A stretch of 64,000 nucleotides of DNA, taken from assembly GCF_022179465.1 (NCBI RefSeq), contig NZ_BPQV01000008.1, forward strand, positions 124,001 to 188,000, in the 5' to 3' direction. The notes under the pieces were generated by a model that saw only the letters and a list, made by a program, of their open reading frames with translations, did not search any database and had not been told where the DNA came from. This DNA comes from Methylobacterium organophilum. GTDB taxonomy: Bacteria > Pseudomonadota > Alphaproteobacteria > Rhizobiales > Beijerinckiaceae. A program made the translations under genes and the position numbers. Shown piece after piece: positions 48,895-59,185 of this stretch. Position 1 is the first letter of the stretch. Each line of letters begins with the position of its first letter.

Positions 48895-49983
48895 ATGCTG
48901 ATCGGCGCGACCCTCGGGCGCTACTTCGCCTGGCGCTTCCTGCGCACCATCCTCGGCGTGTTCCTCACCGTCTTCGCCCTGGTCTACACCCTCGACTTCG
49001 TCGAGCTGGTGCGCCGGGCGGGCGAGGCTGAGAACGCCACCACCGGGCTGATGGCGCAGCTCTCCCTCTACCGCACCCCCGCCGTGGCCGAGGGCGTGCT
49101 GCCCTTCGCGATCCTGTTCGGCTCGATGGCCGCTCTGCTGCAGCTCTCGCGCAAGCTCGAGCTCGTGGTGGCGCGGGCCGCCGGCATCTCCGCCTGGCAG
49201 TTCCTGCAGCCGGGCGTCTTCGTGGCGCTCGGGATCGGGGCGCTGGCGATCGGCGTCTACAACCCGGTCTCGGCGCTCCTGAAGCAGCGCTCCACCGAGA
49301 TCGAGGCGAAGATCTTCGCCAAATCCACCAAGGCCTCCTCGGGCAAGGACCTGTGGATCAGCCAGCGCAGCCTCGACGGCCAGGCCATCCTCCGGGCGGA
49401 GACGGCGATCGAGGGGACGACCACGCTCGCGGGGGTGAGCGCCTACACCTTCGACGATGCCGGGCACTTTCTCGCGCAGATCGAAGCGGCGCGTGCGATT
49501 TTGCACGACGGGTGGTGGGAATTGCAGGACGCGCGGCTCCTCGTGGAGGATCAGCCGCCGGAGAGCCACGACGCCTATCTGATCGCCTCGAATCTCGATC
49601 CAGGGCAGATCCGCCAGCGCTTCACCCCCCCGGAATCCGTGCCTTTCTGGCAACTGCCGGAGACGATCGCGCGCAACGAGCGGGCGGGATTGGATGCCAC
49701 GCGCTACCGGCTCCAATATGATGTGCTCATGGCTCGGCCGCTCCTCTTCCTGGCGATGGTGCTCGTGGCGGCAACGGTTTCCTTAAGATTCTTCCGCTTT
49801 GGTGGTGTCGGGAAGCTGGTGCTCGGCGGCGTTGCAGCCGGGTTCCTGCTCTACGTCGTCCGCCAGCTCATGGAGGGCCTCGGTGCGTCGGGGATCGTCG
49901 CGCCGACGGTGGCGGCGTGGTTCCCGGCCGTGGTAGGGAGTCTTCTCGGTACGCTCACGCTTCTTTACCAGGAGGACGGCTGA
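48895..49983 (+). CDS. lptG: LPS export permease LptG
   Basis: Second permease of the LPS exporter, 362 residues. It shows FAWRFLRTILGVFLTVFALV, the motif VLPFAILFGSMAALLQLSRK with LELVVARAAGISAWQF as coupling region, a periplasmic domain (about 105-265), and three C-terminal helices (VLMARPLLFLAMVLVAATVS; LVLGGVAAGFLLYVVRQLM; VAAWFPAVVGSLLGTLTLL). It starts seven bases after lptF, and its stop overlaps the lptD start as TGATG. Confidence 0.94.
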   Translation: MLIGATLGRYFAWRFLRTILGVFLTVFALVYTLDFVELVRRAGEAENATTGLMAQLSLYRTPAVAEGVLPFAILFGSMAALLQLSRKLELVVARAAGISAWQFLQPGVFVALGIGALAIGVYNPVSALLKQRSTEIEAKIFAKSTKASSGKDLWISQRSLDGQAILRAETAIEGTTTLAGVSAYTFDDAGHFLAQIEAARAILHDGWWELQDARLLVEDQPPESHDAYLIASNLDPGQIRQRFTPPESVPFWQLPETIARNERAGLDATRYRLQYDVLMARPLLFLAMVLVAATVSLRFFRFGGVGKLVLGGVAAGFLLYVVRQLMEGLGASGIVAPTVAAWFPAVVGSLLGTLTLLYQEDG

Positions 49984-52634
49984 TGCCGTGGCCTCTCGGA
50001 GGAATCGGCGGGAGACCGGGACAGGAGTTGGGACACGCGTTGCGTAGGGTCGCCGACATCGCGGTCGTCGCGGGCATGGTTCTGCTGGTCACGGCGGGGG
50101 TGAACCTCGTCGCAGCGCCCGCGCGCGCGCAGAGCGCCGTGGAGCGCTTGGCCTCCGGCGGCAGCAAGCCGGGTGCCAAGAACGAGCGTCTGCTCGTGGA
50201 GGCGGACGAGCTCGTCTACGACAACGACAGGAACACCGTGTCGGCCCGCGGCAATGCGGAGCTGCATTACGGTCCCCGCACACTCCAGGCCGACCGCGTC
50301 CGCTACGACCGCGGCAGCGGCCGCGTCTTCGCGGAAGGCAATGTGCGCCTCACCGACGAGACGGGCGCCGTCGTCACCGGCGAGCGCATGGAACTGACCG
50401 ACGACTTCAAGACCGGCTTCATCGATTCGCTGCGCATCCAGCAGACCGCCGAGATCAAGGGCGAGCCGGTGCGCACCCGCATCTCGGCCCCCCGCGCCGA
50501 GCGGATCGGCGGCGAGCAGTCGAGCTTCGACTACGCCACCTACACCGCCTGCGAGCCCTGCAAGAACCATCCCGAGAGGCCGCCGCTCTGGCAGATCAAG
50601 GCGGCCAAGATCATCCACAACAACGAGACGCACACGATCTCGTACGAGGATTCGACCCTCGAACTCGCCGGCATCCCCGTCGCCTACCTGCCCTATTTCG
50701 AGTCGGCCGACCCGACGGTGAAGCGGCAGACCGGCTTCCTGACGCCGCGCTTCATCACGTCGACGGCCCTCGGCACCGGCGTCGCGACCCCGTTCTTCAT
50801 CAACCTCGACCCGAGCTACGACCTGACCCTGTCGCCGGCCTTCATCAGCCGCCAGGGCGTGCTCGGCCAGGCGGAGTTCCGCCAGCGGCTCGACAACGGC
50901 TCCTACAACATCCGCCTGTCGGGCATCTCGCAATCGACGCCGAGCGCCTTCCTGCCCGGCCCCCTCGGCGCCGCCGACCGCGACTTCCGCGGCTCGATCG
51001 AGTCGCGCGGGCGCTTCTACATCAACGACCGCTGGCGCACCGGCTGGGACATCGTCGGCGTGACCGACAAGTGGTTCCTCGACAACTACCGGATCCGCAA
51101 CCAGAACATCACCACCGACTATTTCCGCGAGGCGGTCTCGACCGGCTACCTGATCGGACAGGGCGACCGCTCCTGGTTCGAGGCGCGCGGCTACTACTTC
51201 AAGGCCCTGTCGAGCTTCGACTGGCAGAAGGAGCAGCCCGTCGTCGCCCCGGTGATCGACTACGACAAGCGCATCGACGGCCCGGGCGTGCTCGGCGGCG
51301 AGGTGCGCTTCGAGGCCAACGTAACGAGCCTGTCGCGGGAAGCGACCGACTTCCAGGGTCTGCCGCGCACCGGCAGCTACCTGTTCTCGCCGAGCATCAA
51401 CGGGATCAACTACCCGCTCTACGAGACCTGCACGACCTTCACGCGCAGCACCTGCCTCGTGCGCGGCCTCGGCGGCACCGACACGCGCCTCTCGGCGCAA
51501 GTCTCCTGGCGCCGCACCTTCATCGACGATTTCGGGCAGGTCATCACGCCCTTCGCCTATCTGCGGGCGGACACCTTCTTCGTGAATCCGAGCCTGTCGG
51601 GCTACCAGAACCAGCTCGTCAACAACATCACCACGGTCGACGACGGCTATTCCGGCCGCGTGATGCCGGCGATCGGGCTGGAATACCGCTATCCCTTCGT
51701 GAGCGATTTCGGCGCGCTCGGCGTCCACACCATCGAGCCGATCGCCCAGGTGATCGCCCGTCCCTCCGAGACCCGCATCGGCCGCCTGCCCAACGAGGAC
51801 GCGCAGAGTCTCGTCTTCGACGACACCTCCCTGTTCGCGTGGGACAAGTTCTCGGGCTACGACCGGGTCGAAGGCGGCGTGCGCGCCAATCTGGGCGGCC
51901 AGTACTCCGTGGTCACGCCCTCCGGCTGGTACGCGAACCTGCTCTTCGGCGAGTCGATCCAGGTGGCCGGCGTGAACTCGTTCCGCCGCGGCGACATCGC
52001 CAATGTCGGCCTCGATTCCGGCCTCGAGAACCAGCTCTCGGACTTCGTCGGGCGCTTCCAGCTCTCGCCGAACCAGAACATCAGCTTCATCAGCCGCTTC
52101 CGGCTGGCCCAGAACGACCTGAGCACCAACCGCTTCGAAACGGGCCTGACCGCACGGTTCTCGCCGTTCCTGCCCCTCGATACCTCGCTGTTCTACTCCT
52201 ATTACGAGGCGCAGCCGCTGCTCGGCTTCAGCCATCGCCGCGAAGGCATCACCGCCACCGCGACCTACCACATCACGCCGAACTGGTTCGTGACCGGCTC
52301 GGCCCTCGTCGACCTGACCCACTACCTGGACGTGCGCGACAACTTCATCGACGCCTATGCCGCCTTCCTGTCGGGGTCGAGCACGACGGCGCCGGTCTAT
52401 TCGAACCCGGGCAAGTTCTACCTCACGGGCATGAGCCTGGGCGGCGGCTATCAGGACGAGTGCACAACCGTCTCGCTCAACTACATCGTCTCGCCCATCG
52501 CCACGGCGATCGGCACCCGCGAGCGCAACCAGACCGTGCTGCTGCGCGTCGAGCTGAAGACGCTCGGCGAGGCCGATCTGCGCCAGAACGTCAGCTCGAC
52601 CACCGCCGCGGACGGCATCGCGACCGTGCGCTGA
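49983..52634 (+). CDS. lptD: LPS-assembly protein LptD
   Basis: Outer-membrane beta-barrel that inserts lipopolysaccharide into the outer leaflet. The 883-residue precursor has a long N-terminal segment with the signal region VVAGMVLLVTAGVNLVAAPA. An LptA-like jellyroll follows (VEADELVYDNDRNTVSARGN, ERMELTDDFKTGFID), then a cysteine pair (YTACEPCKN) and the barrel (RQTGFLTPRFITSTALGTG, and many alternating strands to NQTVLLRVELKTLGEAD). Start ATG overlaps the lptG stop. In many relatives surA follows; here pdxA does. Confidence 0.95.
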   Translation: MPWPLGGIGGRPGQELGHALRRVADIAVVAGMVLLVTAGVNLVAAPARAQSAVERLASGGSKPGAKNERLLVEADELVYDNDRNTVSARGNAELHYGPRTLQADRVRYDRGSGRVFAEGNVRLTDETGAVVTGERMELTDDFKTGFIDSLRIQQTAEIKGEPVRTRISAPRAERIGGEQSSFDYATYTACEPCKNHPERPPLWQIKAAKIIHNNETHTISYEDSTLELAGIPVAYLPYFESADPTVKRQTGFLTPRFITSTALGTGVATPFFINLDPSYDLTLSPAFISRQGVLGQAEFRQRLDNGSYNIRLSGISQSTPSAFLPGPLGAADRDFRGSIESRGRFYINDRWRTGWDIVGVTDKWFLDNYRIRNQNITTDYFREAVSTGYLIGQGDRSWFEARGYYFKALSSFDWQKEQPVVAPVIDYDKRIDGPGVLGGEVRFEANVTSLSREATDFQGLPRTGSYLFSPSINGINYPLYETCTTFTRSTCLVRGLGGTDTRLSAQVSWRRTFIDDFGQVITPFAYLRADTFFVNPSLSGYQNQLVNNITTVDDGYSGRVMPAIGLEYRYPFVSDFGALGVHTIEPIAQVIARPSETRIGRLPNEDAQSLVFDDTSLFAWDKFSGYDRVEGGVRANLGGQYSVVTPSGWYANLLFGESIQVAGVNSFRRGDIANVGLDSGLENQLSDFVGRFQLSPNQNISFISRFRLAQNDLSTNRFETGLTARFSPFLPLDTSLFYSYYEAQPLLGFSHRREGITATATYHITPNWFVTGSALVDLTHYLDVRDNFIDAYAAFLSGSSTTAPVYSNPGKFYLTGMSLGGGYQDECTTVSLNYIVSPIATAIGTRERNQTVLLRVELKTLGEADLRQNVSSTTAADGIATVR

Positions 52635-52656
52635 GGCGCATGGCGCGCCTCAGCGC
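52628..52656. repeat. Perfect 11-bp stem-loop spanning the lptD stop codon
   Basis: GCGCTGAGGCG (52628-52638) pairs with CGCCTCAGCGC (52646-52656) around a 7-base loop; the lptD TGA lies inside the left arm. No T-run follows. It could act as an RNA-stability element or attenuator between lptD and pdxA. Confidence 0.55.
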
Positions 52657-52689
52657 GGGGCGACCTCACAAAGCGGACGGGATCGCTGT

Positions 52690-53748
52690 ATGATCCCGCC
52701 CATGTCCACCGTCCCCCTCGCCCTCACCCTCGGCGACCCCTCCGGCATCGGCCCCGAGATCGCGCTCGCCGCGTGGCTGTCGCGGAGCGAGCGGGGCGTG
52801 CCGCCCTTCGTGATGGTCGGCGACCCGGATTTCCTGGAGCGGACCGCCTATCGGCTCGGCCTGTCCGTGCCGGTCGCCGAGATCGATCCGGAATATGCCG
52901 AGGAGGTGTTTCCCCGGGCGCTGCCGGTGCTGCCCCTACCGGGCGGAACGACGGTGTCCGCGACCCCGGGCACGCCGGATTCCGGCAATGCCGGCGCGAT
53001 CATCGAATCGATCACCGCCGCGGTCGATCTCGTGCGCAGCGGCCGCGCCGCCGCGATCGTCACCAACCCGATCGCCAAGTTCGTGCTGACCCATGTCGGC
53101 TTCGCCCATCCGGGGCATACCGAGTTCCTGGCCGCCCTGGCCGCGGAGCCCGGGCGGGCGCCCCCGCTGCCCGTGATGATGATCTGGAGCGAGGCGCTGG
53201 CCGTCGTGCCGGTCACCATCCACGTCGCCCTGCGGCGGGTGCCCGACTTGCTGACGCAGGACCTCGTGGAGCGCACGGCCCGGATCGTCGCGGCCGACCT
53301 GAAGAGCCGCTTCGGGATGCCGGCGCCGCGCCTCGTGCTCGCCGGCCTCAACCCGCATGCAGGCGAGAACGGCACCATGGGCTCGGAGGATCGCGAGGTG
53401 CTCGCCCCCGCCGTCGCGGCCCTGCGCGCCGCGGGGATCGACATCCGCGGCCCGCTGCCCGCCGACACCCTGTTCCACGAGCGGGCGCGGGCGGGCTACG
53501 ACGTGGCCCTGGCCCCGACCCACGATCAGGCGCTGATCCCGATCAAGACCCTCGCCTTCGACGAGGGCGTGAACGTGACCCTGGGCCTGCCCTTCGTGCG
53601 CACCTCGCCGGACCATGGCACGGCCTTCGACATCGCCGGCAAAGGCATCGCCCGACCCGACAGCCTGATCGCGGCCCTGCGCCTCGCCCGGCGCCTGGCC
53701 ACCCGGCCGCCGGCGGATAACGTGACCCCCTTCCCGACCCGCCGGTGA
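52690..53748 (+). CDS. pdxA: 4-hydroxythreonine-4-phosphate dehydrogenase PdxA
   Basis: NAD-dependent enzyme of pyridoxal phosphate synthesis. The 352-residue protein has [64 protein letters not shown] with metal-binding His, [16 protein letters not shown], and [49 protein letters not shown]. An in-frame ATG four codons later is an alternative start. It is followed by rsmA ten bases downstream, the classic pdxA-rsmA pair. Confidence 0.96.
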   Translation: MIPPMSTVPLALTLGDPSGIGPEIALAAWLSRSERGVPPFVMVGDPDFLERTAYRLGLSVPVAEIDPEYAEEVFPRALPVLPLPGGTTVSATPGTPDSGNAGAIIESITAAVDLVRSGRAAAIVTNPIAKFVLTHVGFAHPGHTEFLAALAAEPGRAPPLPVMMIWSEALAVVPVTIHVALRRVPDLLTQDLVERTARIVAADLKSRFGMPAPRLVLAGLNPHAGENGTMGSEDREVLAPAVAALRAAGIDIRGPLPADTLFHERARAGYDVALAPTHDQALIPIKTLAFDEGVNVTLGLPFVRTSPDHGTAFDIAGKGIARPDSLIAALRLARRLATRPPADNVTPFPTRR

Positions 53749-53758
53749 CCCGCCTTCC

Positions 53759-54637
53759 ATGAATGCCGAATCCGTCAGTGCCGACGGCCTGCCGCCGTTG
53801 CGCGAAGTCGTGCGCCGGCACGGCCTGGAGCCGAAGAAGTCGCTGGGGCAGAACTTCCTCTACGACCTCAACCTGACCGGCCGGATCGCGCGGGCCGCCG
53901 GACCGCTCGACGGCGTCACCGTGGTCGAGGTCGGCCCCGGCCCCGGCGGACTGACCCGGGCGCTGCTCGCCGAGGGGGCGGGCCGGGTCATCGCCATCGA
54001 GCGCGATCCGAGGGCGCTGCCGGCGCTGGCGGAGATCGCGGCGCATTATCCCGGCCGCCTCGAGGTCGTCGATGCCGACGCCCTCGCCTTCGACCCGCGG
54101 CCGCTGATCGGCGACGGGCCGGTGCGGATCGTCGCCAACCTCCCCTACAATGTCGGCACCGCCCTGCTGACCGGCTGGATCGCCGGCGAGGCCGCGGAGG
54201 AGGCTTGGCCGCCCTGGTGGGAGAGCGCCACGCTGATGTTCCAGCGGGAGGTCGCCGACCGGATCGTGGCCGACGAGGGCGACCGGGCCAATTACGGCCG
54301 GCTCGGCGTGCTCTGCGGCTGGCGCACCCAGGCCGACATCCTGTTCGACGTGGCCCCCTCCGCCTTCGTGCCGCCGCCCAAGGTCACGTCGAGCATCGTG
54401 CAGCTGCGTCCGCGGCCCGATCCCCTGCCCTGCCGCCTCGGCGCTCTGGAAGCGGTGACCCGCGCCGCCTTCGGCCAGCGCCGGAAGATGCTGCGCCAGA
54501 GCCTCAAGGCGGCGACCCCCGATCCCGCCGCCCTGCTCGCCGCCGCCGATCTGCCGGAGACGGCCCGCGCGGAGGAGATTTCCGTTGCCGGCTTCGTCCG
54601 CCTCGCCCGAGTCCTCGATGCCGGCCGGACGGGCTGA
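53759..54637 (+). CDS. rsmA: 16S rRNA adenine dimethyltransferase RsmA (KsgA)
   Basis: Dimethylates A1518 and A1519 of 16S rRNA during small-subunit assembly. The 292 residues contain [16 protein letters not shown], the SAM motif [34 protein letters not shown], catalytic [18 protein letters not shown] and the C-terminal [16 protein letters not shown] then [16 protein letters not shown]. Length is normal. Last protein gene before tRNA-Tyr. Confidence 0.96.
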   Translation: MNAESVSADGLPPLREVVRRHGLEPKKSLGQNFLYDLNLTGRIARAAGPLDGVTVVEVGPGPGGLTRALLAEGAGRVIAIERDPRALPALAEIAAHYPGRLEVVDADALAFDPRPLIGDGPVRIVANLPYNVGTALLTGWIAGEAAEEAWPPWWESATLMFQREVADRIVADEGDRANYGRLGVLCGWRTQADILFDVAPSAFVPPPKVTSSIVQLRPRPDPLPCRLGALEAVTRAAFGQRRKMLRQSLKAATPDPAALLAAADLPETARAEEISVAGFVRLARVLDAGRTG

Positions 54638-54741
54638 CGGGGCCGGGCGGGGACGAGCGTGCCGGAACGCGATCTGTGCGGTTGACACCCCTCATCCGCC
54701 CCACCATAAGGGCCTCGTTCAGCCGGGCGCCGGCTGGTGCT

Positions 54742-54825
54742 GGGGGAATGTCCCGAGCGGCAAAGGGGGCGGACTGTAAATCCGCTGCGTAAGCTTCGTA
54801 GGTTCGAGTCCTACTTCCCCCACCA
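54742..54825 (+). tRNA. tRNA-Tyr (GTA), CCA encoded
   Basis: A class II tRNA: acceptor GGGGGAA pairs with TTCCCCC, followed by discriminator A and encoded CCA. The anticodon stem GCGGA/TCCGC holds loop CTGTAAA with anticodon GTA. A long variable arm (TGCGTAAGCTTCGTA region) and TpsiC segment GGTTCGAGTCC are present. These features together identify tyrosine. A strong terminator lies 59 bases downstream. Confidence 0.96.
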
Positions 54826-54884
54826 GGATCTTCGCCTCTGACGGCGAGCGTCGCGCGCCCTTCTTCTGATCGTCTCCGTCGAAT

Positions 54885-54908
54885 GCCGCCCCGACCGGGC
54901 GGCTTTTT
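54885..54908 (+). terminator. Intrinsic terminator after tRNA-Tyr
   Basis: GCCGCCC-CGACC-GGGCGGC followed by TTTTT, a perfect 7-bp GC stem with a U-run. It ends the rightward transcript from the rsmA/tRNA region. Confidence 0.92.
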
Positions 54909-54953
54909 CGCGTGCCGTCGGGCGGGAGGGCACCAGGCGCCCTCCCCGCGGGC

Positions 54954-57900
54954 TCAGGTCGCCCCGCCCTCCCCGACGAGGCCGCGATAGATCGCGGCCA
55001 GCTCCGCCGCCTGATCGGAGGCCGGCCGGATGCTCGGCGCGGCGGCCGGCGAGGTGCGGTAGCGCTGCGGATCCGCATCGATCGCGCGCAGGGCGTCGAG
55101 CAGGCCGCGGGGCGAGGACACGTCGACGATGAAGCCGTTCTCGCCCGGCGTGACGCAGCCGCCGATCGCGCCCCTGTCCGAGGCCACGACCCAGCAGCCC
55201 GCCGCGAGCGCTTCCCGCGTCACGAGGCCATAGCTCTCCGGCCAGACCGAGGGCGCGAGCAGCACGTCGATCTGCCCGTACATCTCGTCCACCCGGCGCT
55301 GGGGCGTCTTGCCCTGGATCACCACCGGCGTGTTCCCCCAGATCTCCTCGCGCCGCATGTCGGACGGGAGGGAATGGTCGACGACGAGCAGTTCCAGATT
55401 CGCGAAATCCTGCGTCTGGAAGATGTTCGTGACGTGATGATAGCCCTTGTGGCGCGACAGGCCGCCGATATGGGCGAGCCGCACCCGCCCCTCGCTGCGC
55501 GGGGTCCGCAGGGGCTTGGGGATGCGCGAGACGCCGTTCTCCACCACCCGGACATCCCTGAGCCCCGCGGAACGACAGACCTCCGCGAACCCCTCCGACA
55601 CCGTCGTGATCAGCTTCGCCGAGCGGAGATAGCGCCGCAGCCGGCGGGCCCGGGGCGGCAGAAGAGCGCCGCCGGCCCCGTCCGGAACGACGTGATCGAG
55701 GTCGTAGAGCTGAACGTCGTCATGCTCGTCGATCAGGAACTGCAGCGGCGAGATCCACCAGCCGTCATGCATGGTGATCAGGTAGGGCACGCGCTTCTCG
55801 ATCGTGACGTCGACGATGGAGGTCGTGAGCCGCTGGATGCAGTGGAAATGCACCAGGTCGGGCCGGATGATGTCGAAGCAGGTCGCGAAGGCAGCGGCCA
55901 TCTGCCGGTCTTCGAGGATGTGGTCGATGTCGGGCCGGTCCGCGGCGGTGATCGCGAAGACGCGGATGCCGTCCTCGACATACCAGTCGATCGCGTAGGG
56001 CTTGGGGCCGCCTTCGAGGGTGCAGATCACGTCGATCTGCCAGTCGTCGCCGAGCGCCTCCTTGAGGTCGCGCACGTTGTCGTGCACCACCCGGGTGGCC
56101 CCGCCGATCGCCTGGGGCGGATAGAACACGTTGACCACGAGCAGCCGCTTGCGGATCTTCGGCATCCGCGCCTCGATGCTGCCGACGATCGCCTTGAAGG
56201 TCTCGGCCTGCGCCTCGCAGGAATAGCGCTCGAGGGCCCGCTCCCGCGCCGCCGTCCCGATGGCGGTGCGCAGGGCGGCATCGGCGACGAGGCGTTCGAT
56301 CGCCCGGTAGAAGTCGTCGCTCGTGTCGCAGAGCAGGCCGGTCCGGCCGTCCTCGATCACGTCCTCATGCGTGGCCGTCCGGCTCACCACGGAGGGGATC
56401 CCCATCACCGCGGCTTCGAGCCATTTGATCTCGCTCTTGCAGCCGTCGAACACCGAGTCGGACAGCACCGAGAGATTGATGTCGGCCTCGGCCAGGAACT
56501 CCCAATAGTCTTCAAGCGCCTTGACCGGTTCGAGGACGCGGATGCGCTCCTTGTAGGGCAGGAGGCTGTCGGACAGGACGATGTGCCCCATCAGGAGGAA
56601 GCGGACACGCTTGCCGAACTTCTTGGCGAGCTTGGCGATTGCGGGCTCGATGATCTCCCGGAAGTCCTGCTTGTGGGCCTTCGTGCCCGAGCCGTAGAAG
56701 ACCGTGACCGGCCGGTCCGCCGCGGTGGACCTTTCGGCCCGGTCGAAGCGGATCTTTCCCAGCGCGTTCGGATACACGAAGGCGATGCCGGTCCCCACGC
56801 GCTGCTCGACATGGTGGGCGAGGGCGCGCGTGGAGGCCATGCCGTATTCGCACAGCGTCATCGCATGCTCGAACAGGGGCACGCCGCAGGCGATCGCCGC
56901 ATGCTCGAAGGCGCTGATCTGCTGCGCGTAGGAGGCGAGCGACGGCGGAAAATGCTGCGCCGAGAAGACGAGATCGTCGACGTCGTAGATCGTCGGCAAT
57001 CCGAGCTGACGCGTCCGGGCGATCGCTTCGATCACATTCGGGAAGGCCGGCAGGCGATAGAAGATCACCAGATCCGTCTTCAGGAGATCCCCGAGAAACA
57101 TATCGAGCTCGGTCGCGTAGTTGTAGGCGCTGACCGCGAAACCCGCCTCGCCGAGCTGCTCGAGTTTCTGATCGATCCGGTAGTACCGGCATTGCGGCAG
57201 GTCGTATCCGCCCAGGATCGCCACGCGCCGGATGGTCCGCTGCTCGCGCGGATTGACGAGAACGGGGGTGCTCGATGCCAGCGCGGCGCGCAGCTCGTTC
57301 TGGACTTCGGCATAGTCGAGCGCCAGCGCCCTGTGCGCGGATCGCCCCCACAGGCTCTCGAAGGAGGTGCGCTGCGTTTGCCGCAGCTTGTCCCGCATGT
57401 CGACGTCGTCGGGATAGAGCTGCACGCCGCGCGACAGCACCTGGGCCGCCTCGGCATGATCGCCGAGTCGGCTCAAGCTCTCGCCGAGCATCCGGTAGGC
57501 CCAACGTGTCCCTTTGCCGGCCGCGCAGATCCGCGCGCGGATCTGCGCGGAGGTGTAATAGTCGCCGCGCCGGAAGGCATGATCGGCACGGTGATGATCA
57601 GCGGGGCCATAGCCCGGCATACGCTGTTGTAGGTAGTGGTAGACGATATCCGCCTTCTCGAACTCCTCCTCGAGGGAGAAGGCGTTGGCGATGCTCTCGA
57701 AGAACTCCGCTACGGAGACGTCCGCGATCTCGATCAGCCGAATGTCGGGGGTACCGCAGGCGACGAGATGGCGGGCCGCCTCGGTGAGGCTGGCGCCTCG
57801 AAGATCGGGGACCAGATTGCGGTAGGCGGTCAGCTGGCGAACGACCGCATCCGGAATGGAAAACTCGTAGGTCTTCTGAAACCACGCCCGGAGATTCGGC

Positions 57901-59069
57901 AGCCGATTGCTCTCGGCCGGGGATCCGAGCCAATCCCGGAAGAGTTCGAGCCGCCTCAGGCGCGCCTCTTCCGAGCCGGGAGCAGCCTCATCGGACCAGT
58001 CCGAGAAATATTCCTTGCGGTAGAAATCCGGATCGAACCGCGCCCGGTCCGAGACGTTCAACCCCTGCTGCTGTCCCACCTTGCAGAAGTGGAACAGACA
58101 TTCGGAGCGCCTTGCCGAGAGATCGACCGCGTCTCCGGCGGCGAGGGCGTAGTATTCGTGATTGAAGAGTTCCAGGCACACGGGGTTGACGATGCCGTGG
58201 CCATGGAAAAGCTCCTCCTCCGACAGATAGACGAGGTGCTCCGCGGAGAAGCCGTGCTTGAACCGGATTTCCGACAGCACGAGGGCCGCCGGCATGCTCA
58301 GCCCGGCATCCACGCCGTAGACTTCCATCACGAAAGGCCGGCTCACCCGCATCGGCGCGTAGGAGCGGTTCTCCGGCCTGCCATGGTCGAGGTAATGCGC
58401 CAGCCCTTCGTGGGGATGCTGGATCGACTTGCACACGTCCTGATGCAGGGCGAGATAGCTTGCGAGATTGAAGTCGCTCGGCAGAAGAGCGATGTCCTCG
58501 GCCCTTCTCTTGAAGAACTGCCGGCTTTCCTCCGACTGGAGCGCGGCCGGGTATTTGCGCAGAATGGCCGGATCGTAGGTCGTCACGGGCGGAAGCGGCT
58601 CGCTCAGCCCCTCGCGCTGATAGGCGCGTCCCTCCGTGCGCCCCTTCTCGAGAAAGTGGGCGATCGCTTCCGACGGCCATCGGGTCGCCCGTTTCACGTC
58701 GGGATTGAGCCGAAGATAGCTCTCGACGGAGAAATCGGACGGCAGGCGGGGATCCCGGTGCAGGCGGAGAAGGGCCTGCGTCTCGCTGGCGAAACGTCCC
58801 TCCGCGCGCCCGAAGTTCCGGTAGTGCTGCCGGAGTTCGTCGTCGGATTTGCTAGCGAGGTCGGGATAGTAGCTACGATAGAAATCGAGGTGGAGCGCCT
58901 CGTCCGCCTGCGCCGCTTCACCCCTCGGCGGGGCCTTCGCACCGTTCCGGAGGGCCGCCCGCCCCCGTCTCAGCGTTTTTGTGGCGATCGTCCTGACAGC
59001 GCTTCCGATGTCCTTACCTGCTACCATACTGTTGCGGGCTCCGCCCTCTGCGCTGACGATCCTCGGCAT
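54954..59069 (-). CDS. Giant two-domain glycosyltransferase with N-terminal repeats
   Basis: A 1371-residue cytosolic protein. Residues about 60-340 hold four diverged copies of a repeat of the form Y-x-(n)PDV...A..HY...G..EGR: near 63-93, 116-150, 202-238 and 306-340. Residues about 450-560 look TPR-like (paired helices with GDYYTSAQIRARI and GDHAEAAQVLSRG). A first GT-B domain runs about 612-970 (AILGGYDLPQCRYYRIDQ, YDVDDLVFS, EIKWLEAAVMGIPSVVSR). A second, GT4-type domain runs about 982-1365 (VNVFYPPQAIGGATRVVHDN, APSVWPESYGLVTREALAAG with an EX7E motif). It lies downstream of the rhamnose genes, so it probably builds a rhamnose-containing surface glycan. The start could also be the ATG at 59027. 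Confidence 0.88.
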   Translation of the reverse strand: MPRIVSAEGGARNSMVAGKDIGSAVRTIATKTLRRGRAALRNGAKAPPRGEAAQADEALHLDFYRSYYPDLASKSDDELRQHYRNFGRAEGRFASETQALLRLHRDPRLPSDFSVESYLRLNPDVKRATRWPSEAIAHFLEKGRTEGRAYQREGLSEPLPPVTTYDPAILRKYPAALQSEESRQFFKRRAEDIALLPSDFNLASYLALHQDVCKSIQHPHEGLAHYLDHGRPENRSYAPMRVSRPFVMEVYGVDAGLSMPAALVLSEIRFKHGFSAEHLVYLSEEELFHGHGIVNPVCLELFNHEYYALAAGDAVDLSARRSECLFHFCKVGQQQGLNVSDRARFDPDFYRKEYFSDWSDEAAPGSEEARLRRLELFRDWLGSPAESNRLPNLRAWFQKTYEFSIPDAVVRQLTAYRNLVPDLRGASLTEAARHLVACGTPDIRLIEIADVSVAEFFESIANAFSLEEEFEKADIVYHYLQQRMPGYGPADHHRADHAFRRGDYYTSAQIRARICAAGKGTRWAYRMLGESLSRLGDHAEAAQVLSRGVQLYPDDVDMRDKLRQTQRTSFESLWGRSAHRALALDYAEVQNELRAALASSTPVLVNPREQRTIRRVAILGGYDLPQCRYYRIDQKLEQLGEAGFAVSAYNYATELDMFLGDLLKTDLVIFYRLPAFPNVIEAIARTRQLGLPTIYDVDDLVFSAQHFPPSLASYAQQISAFEHAAIACGVPLFEHAMTLCEYGMASTRALAHHVEQRVGTGIAFVYPNALGKIRFDRAERSTAADRPVTVFYGSGTKAHKQDFREIIEPAIAKLAKKFGKRVRFLLMGHIVLSDSLLPYKERIRVLEPVKALEDYWEFLAEADINLSVLSDSVFDGCKSEIKWLEAAVMGIPSVVSRTATHEDVIEDGRTGLLCDTSDDFYRAIERLVADAALRTAIGTAARERALERYSCEAQAETFKAIVGSIEARMPKIRKRLLVVNVFYPPQAIGGATRVVHDNVRDLKEALGDDWQIDVICTLEGGPKPYAIDWYVEDGIRVFAITAADRPDIDHILEDRQMAAAFATCFDIIRPDLVHFHCIQRLTTSIVDVTIEKRVPYLITMHDGWWISPLQFLIDEHDDVQLYDLDHVVPDGAGGALLPPRARRLRRYLRSAKLITTVSEGFAEVCRSAGLRDVRVVENGVSRIPKPLRTPRSEGRVRLAHIGGLSRHKGYHHVTNIFQTQDFANLELLVVDHSLPSDMRREEIWGNTPVVIQGKTPQRRVDEMYGQIDVLLAPSVWPESYGLVTREALAAGCWVVASDRGAIGGCVTPGENGFIVDVSSPRGLLDALRAIDADPQRYRTSPAAAPSIRPASDQAAELAAIYRGLVGEGGAT

Positions 59070-59185
59070 ACGTCCATAAATTGAATCGATCCGTTAGGCC
59101 ACCGGCAATAAATTCCTTATCTTGCACAATACTCCTGAAAGACTTCACATCGCCGTGCCCGGTGCATCCCATGGCAGGATTATTC

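Noticed and set aside
49965-52322. 785-codon minus-strand frame opposite lptD
   Set aside because: The plus strand encodes a clear LptD; the antisense translation is repetitive Ala/Val/Asp/Gly without structure.
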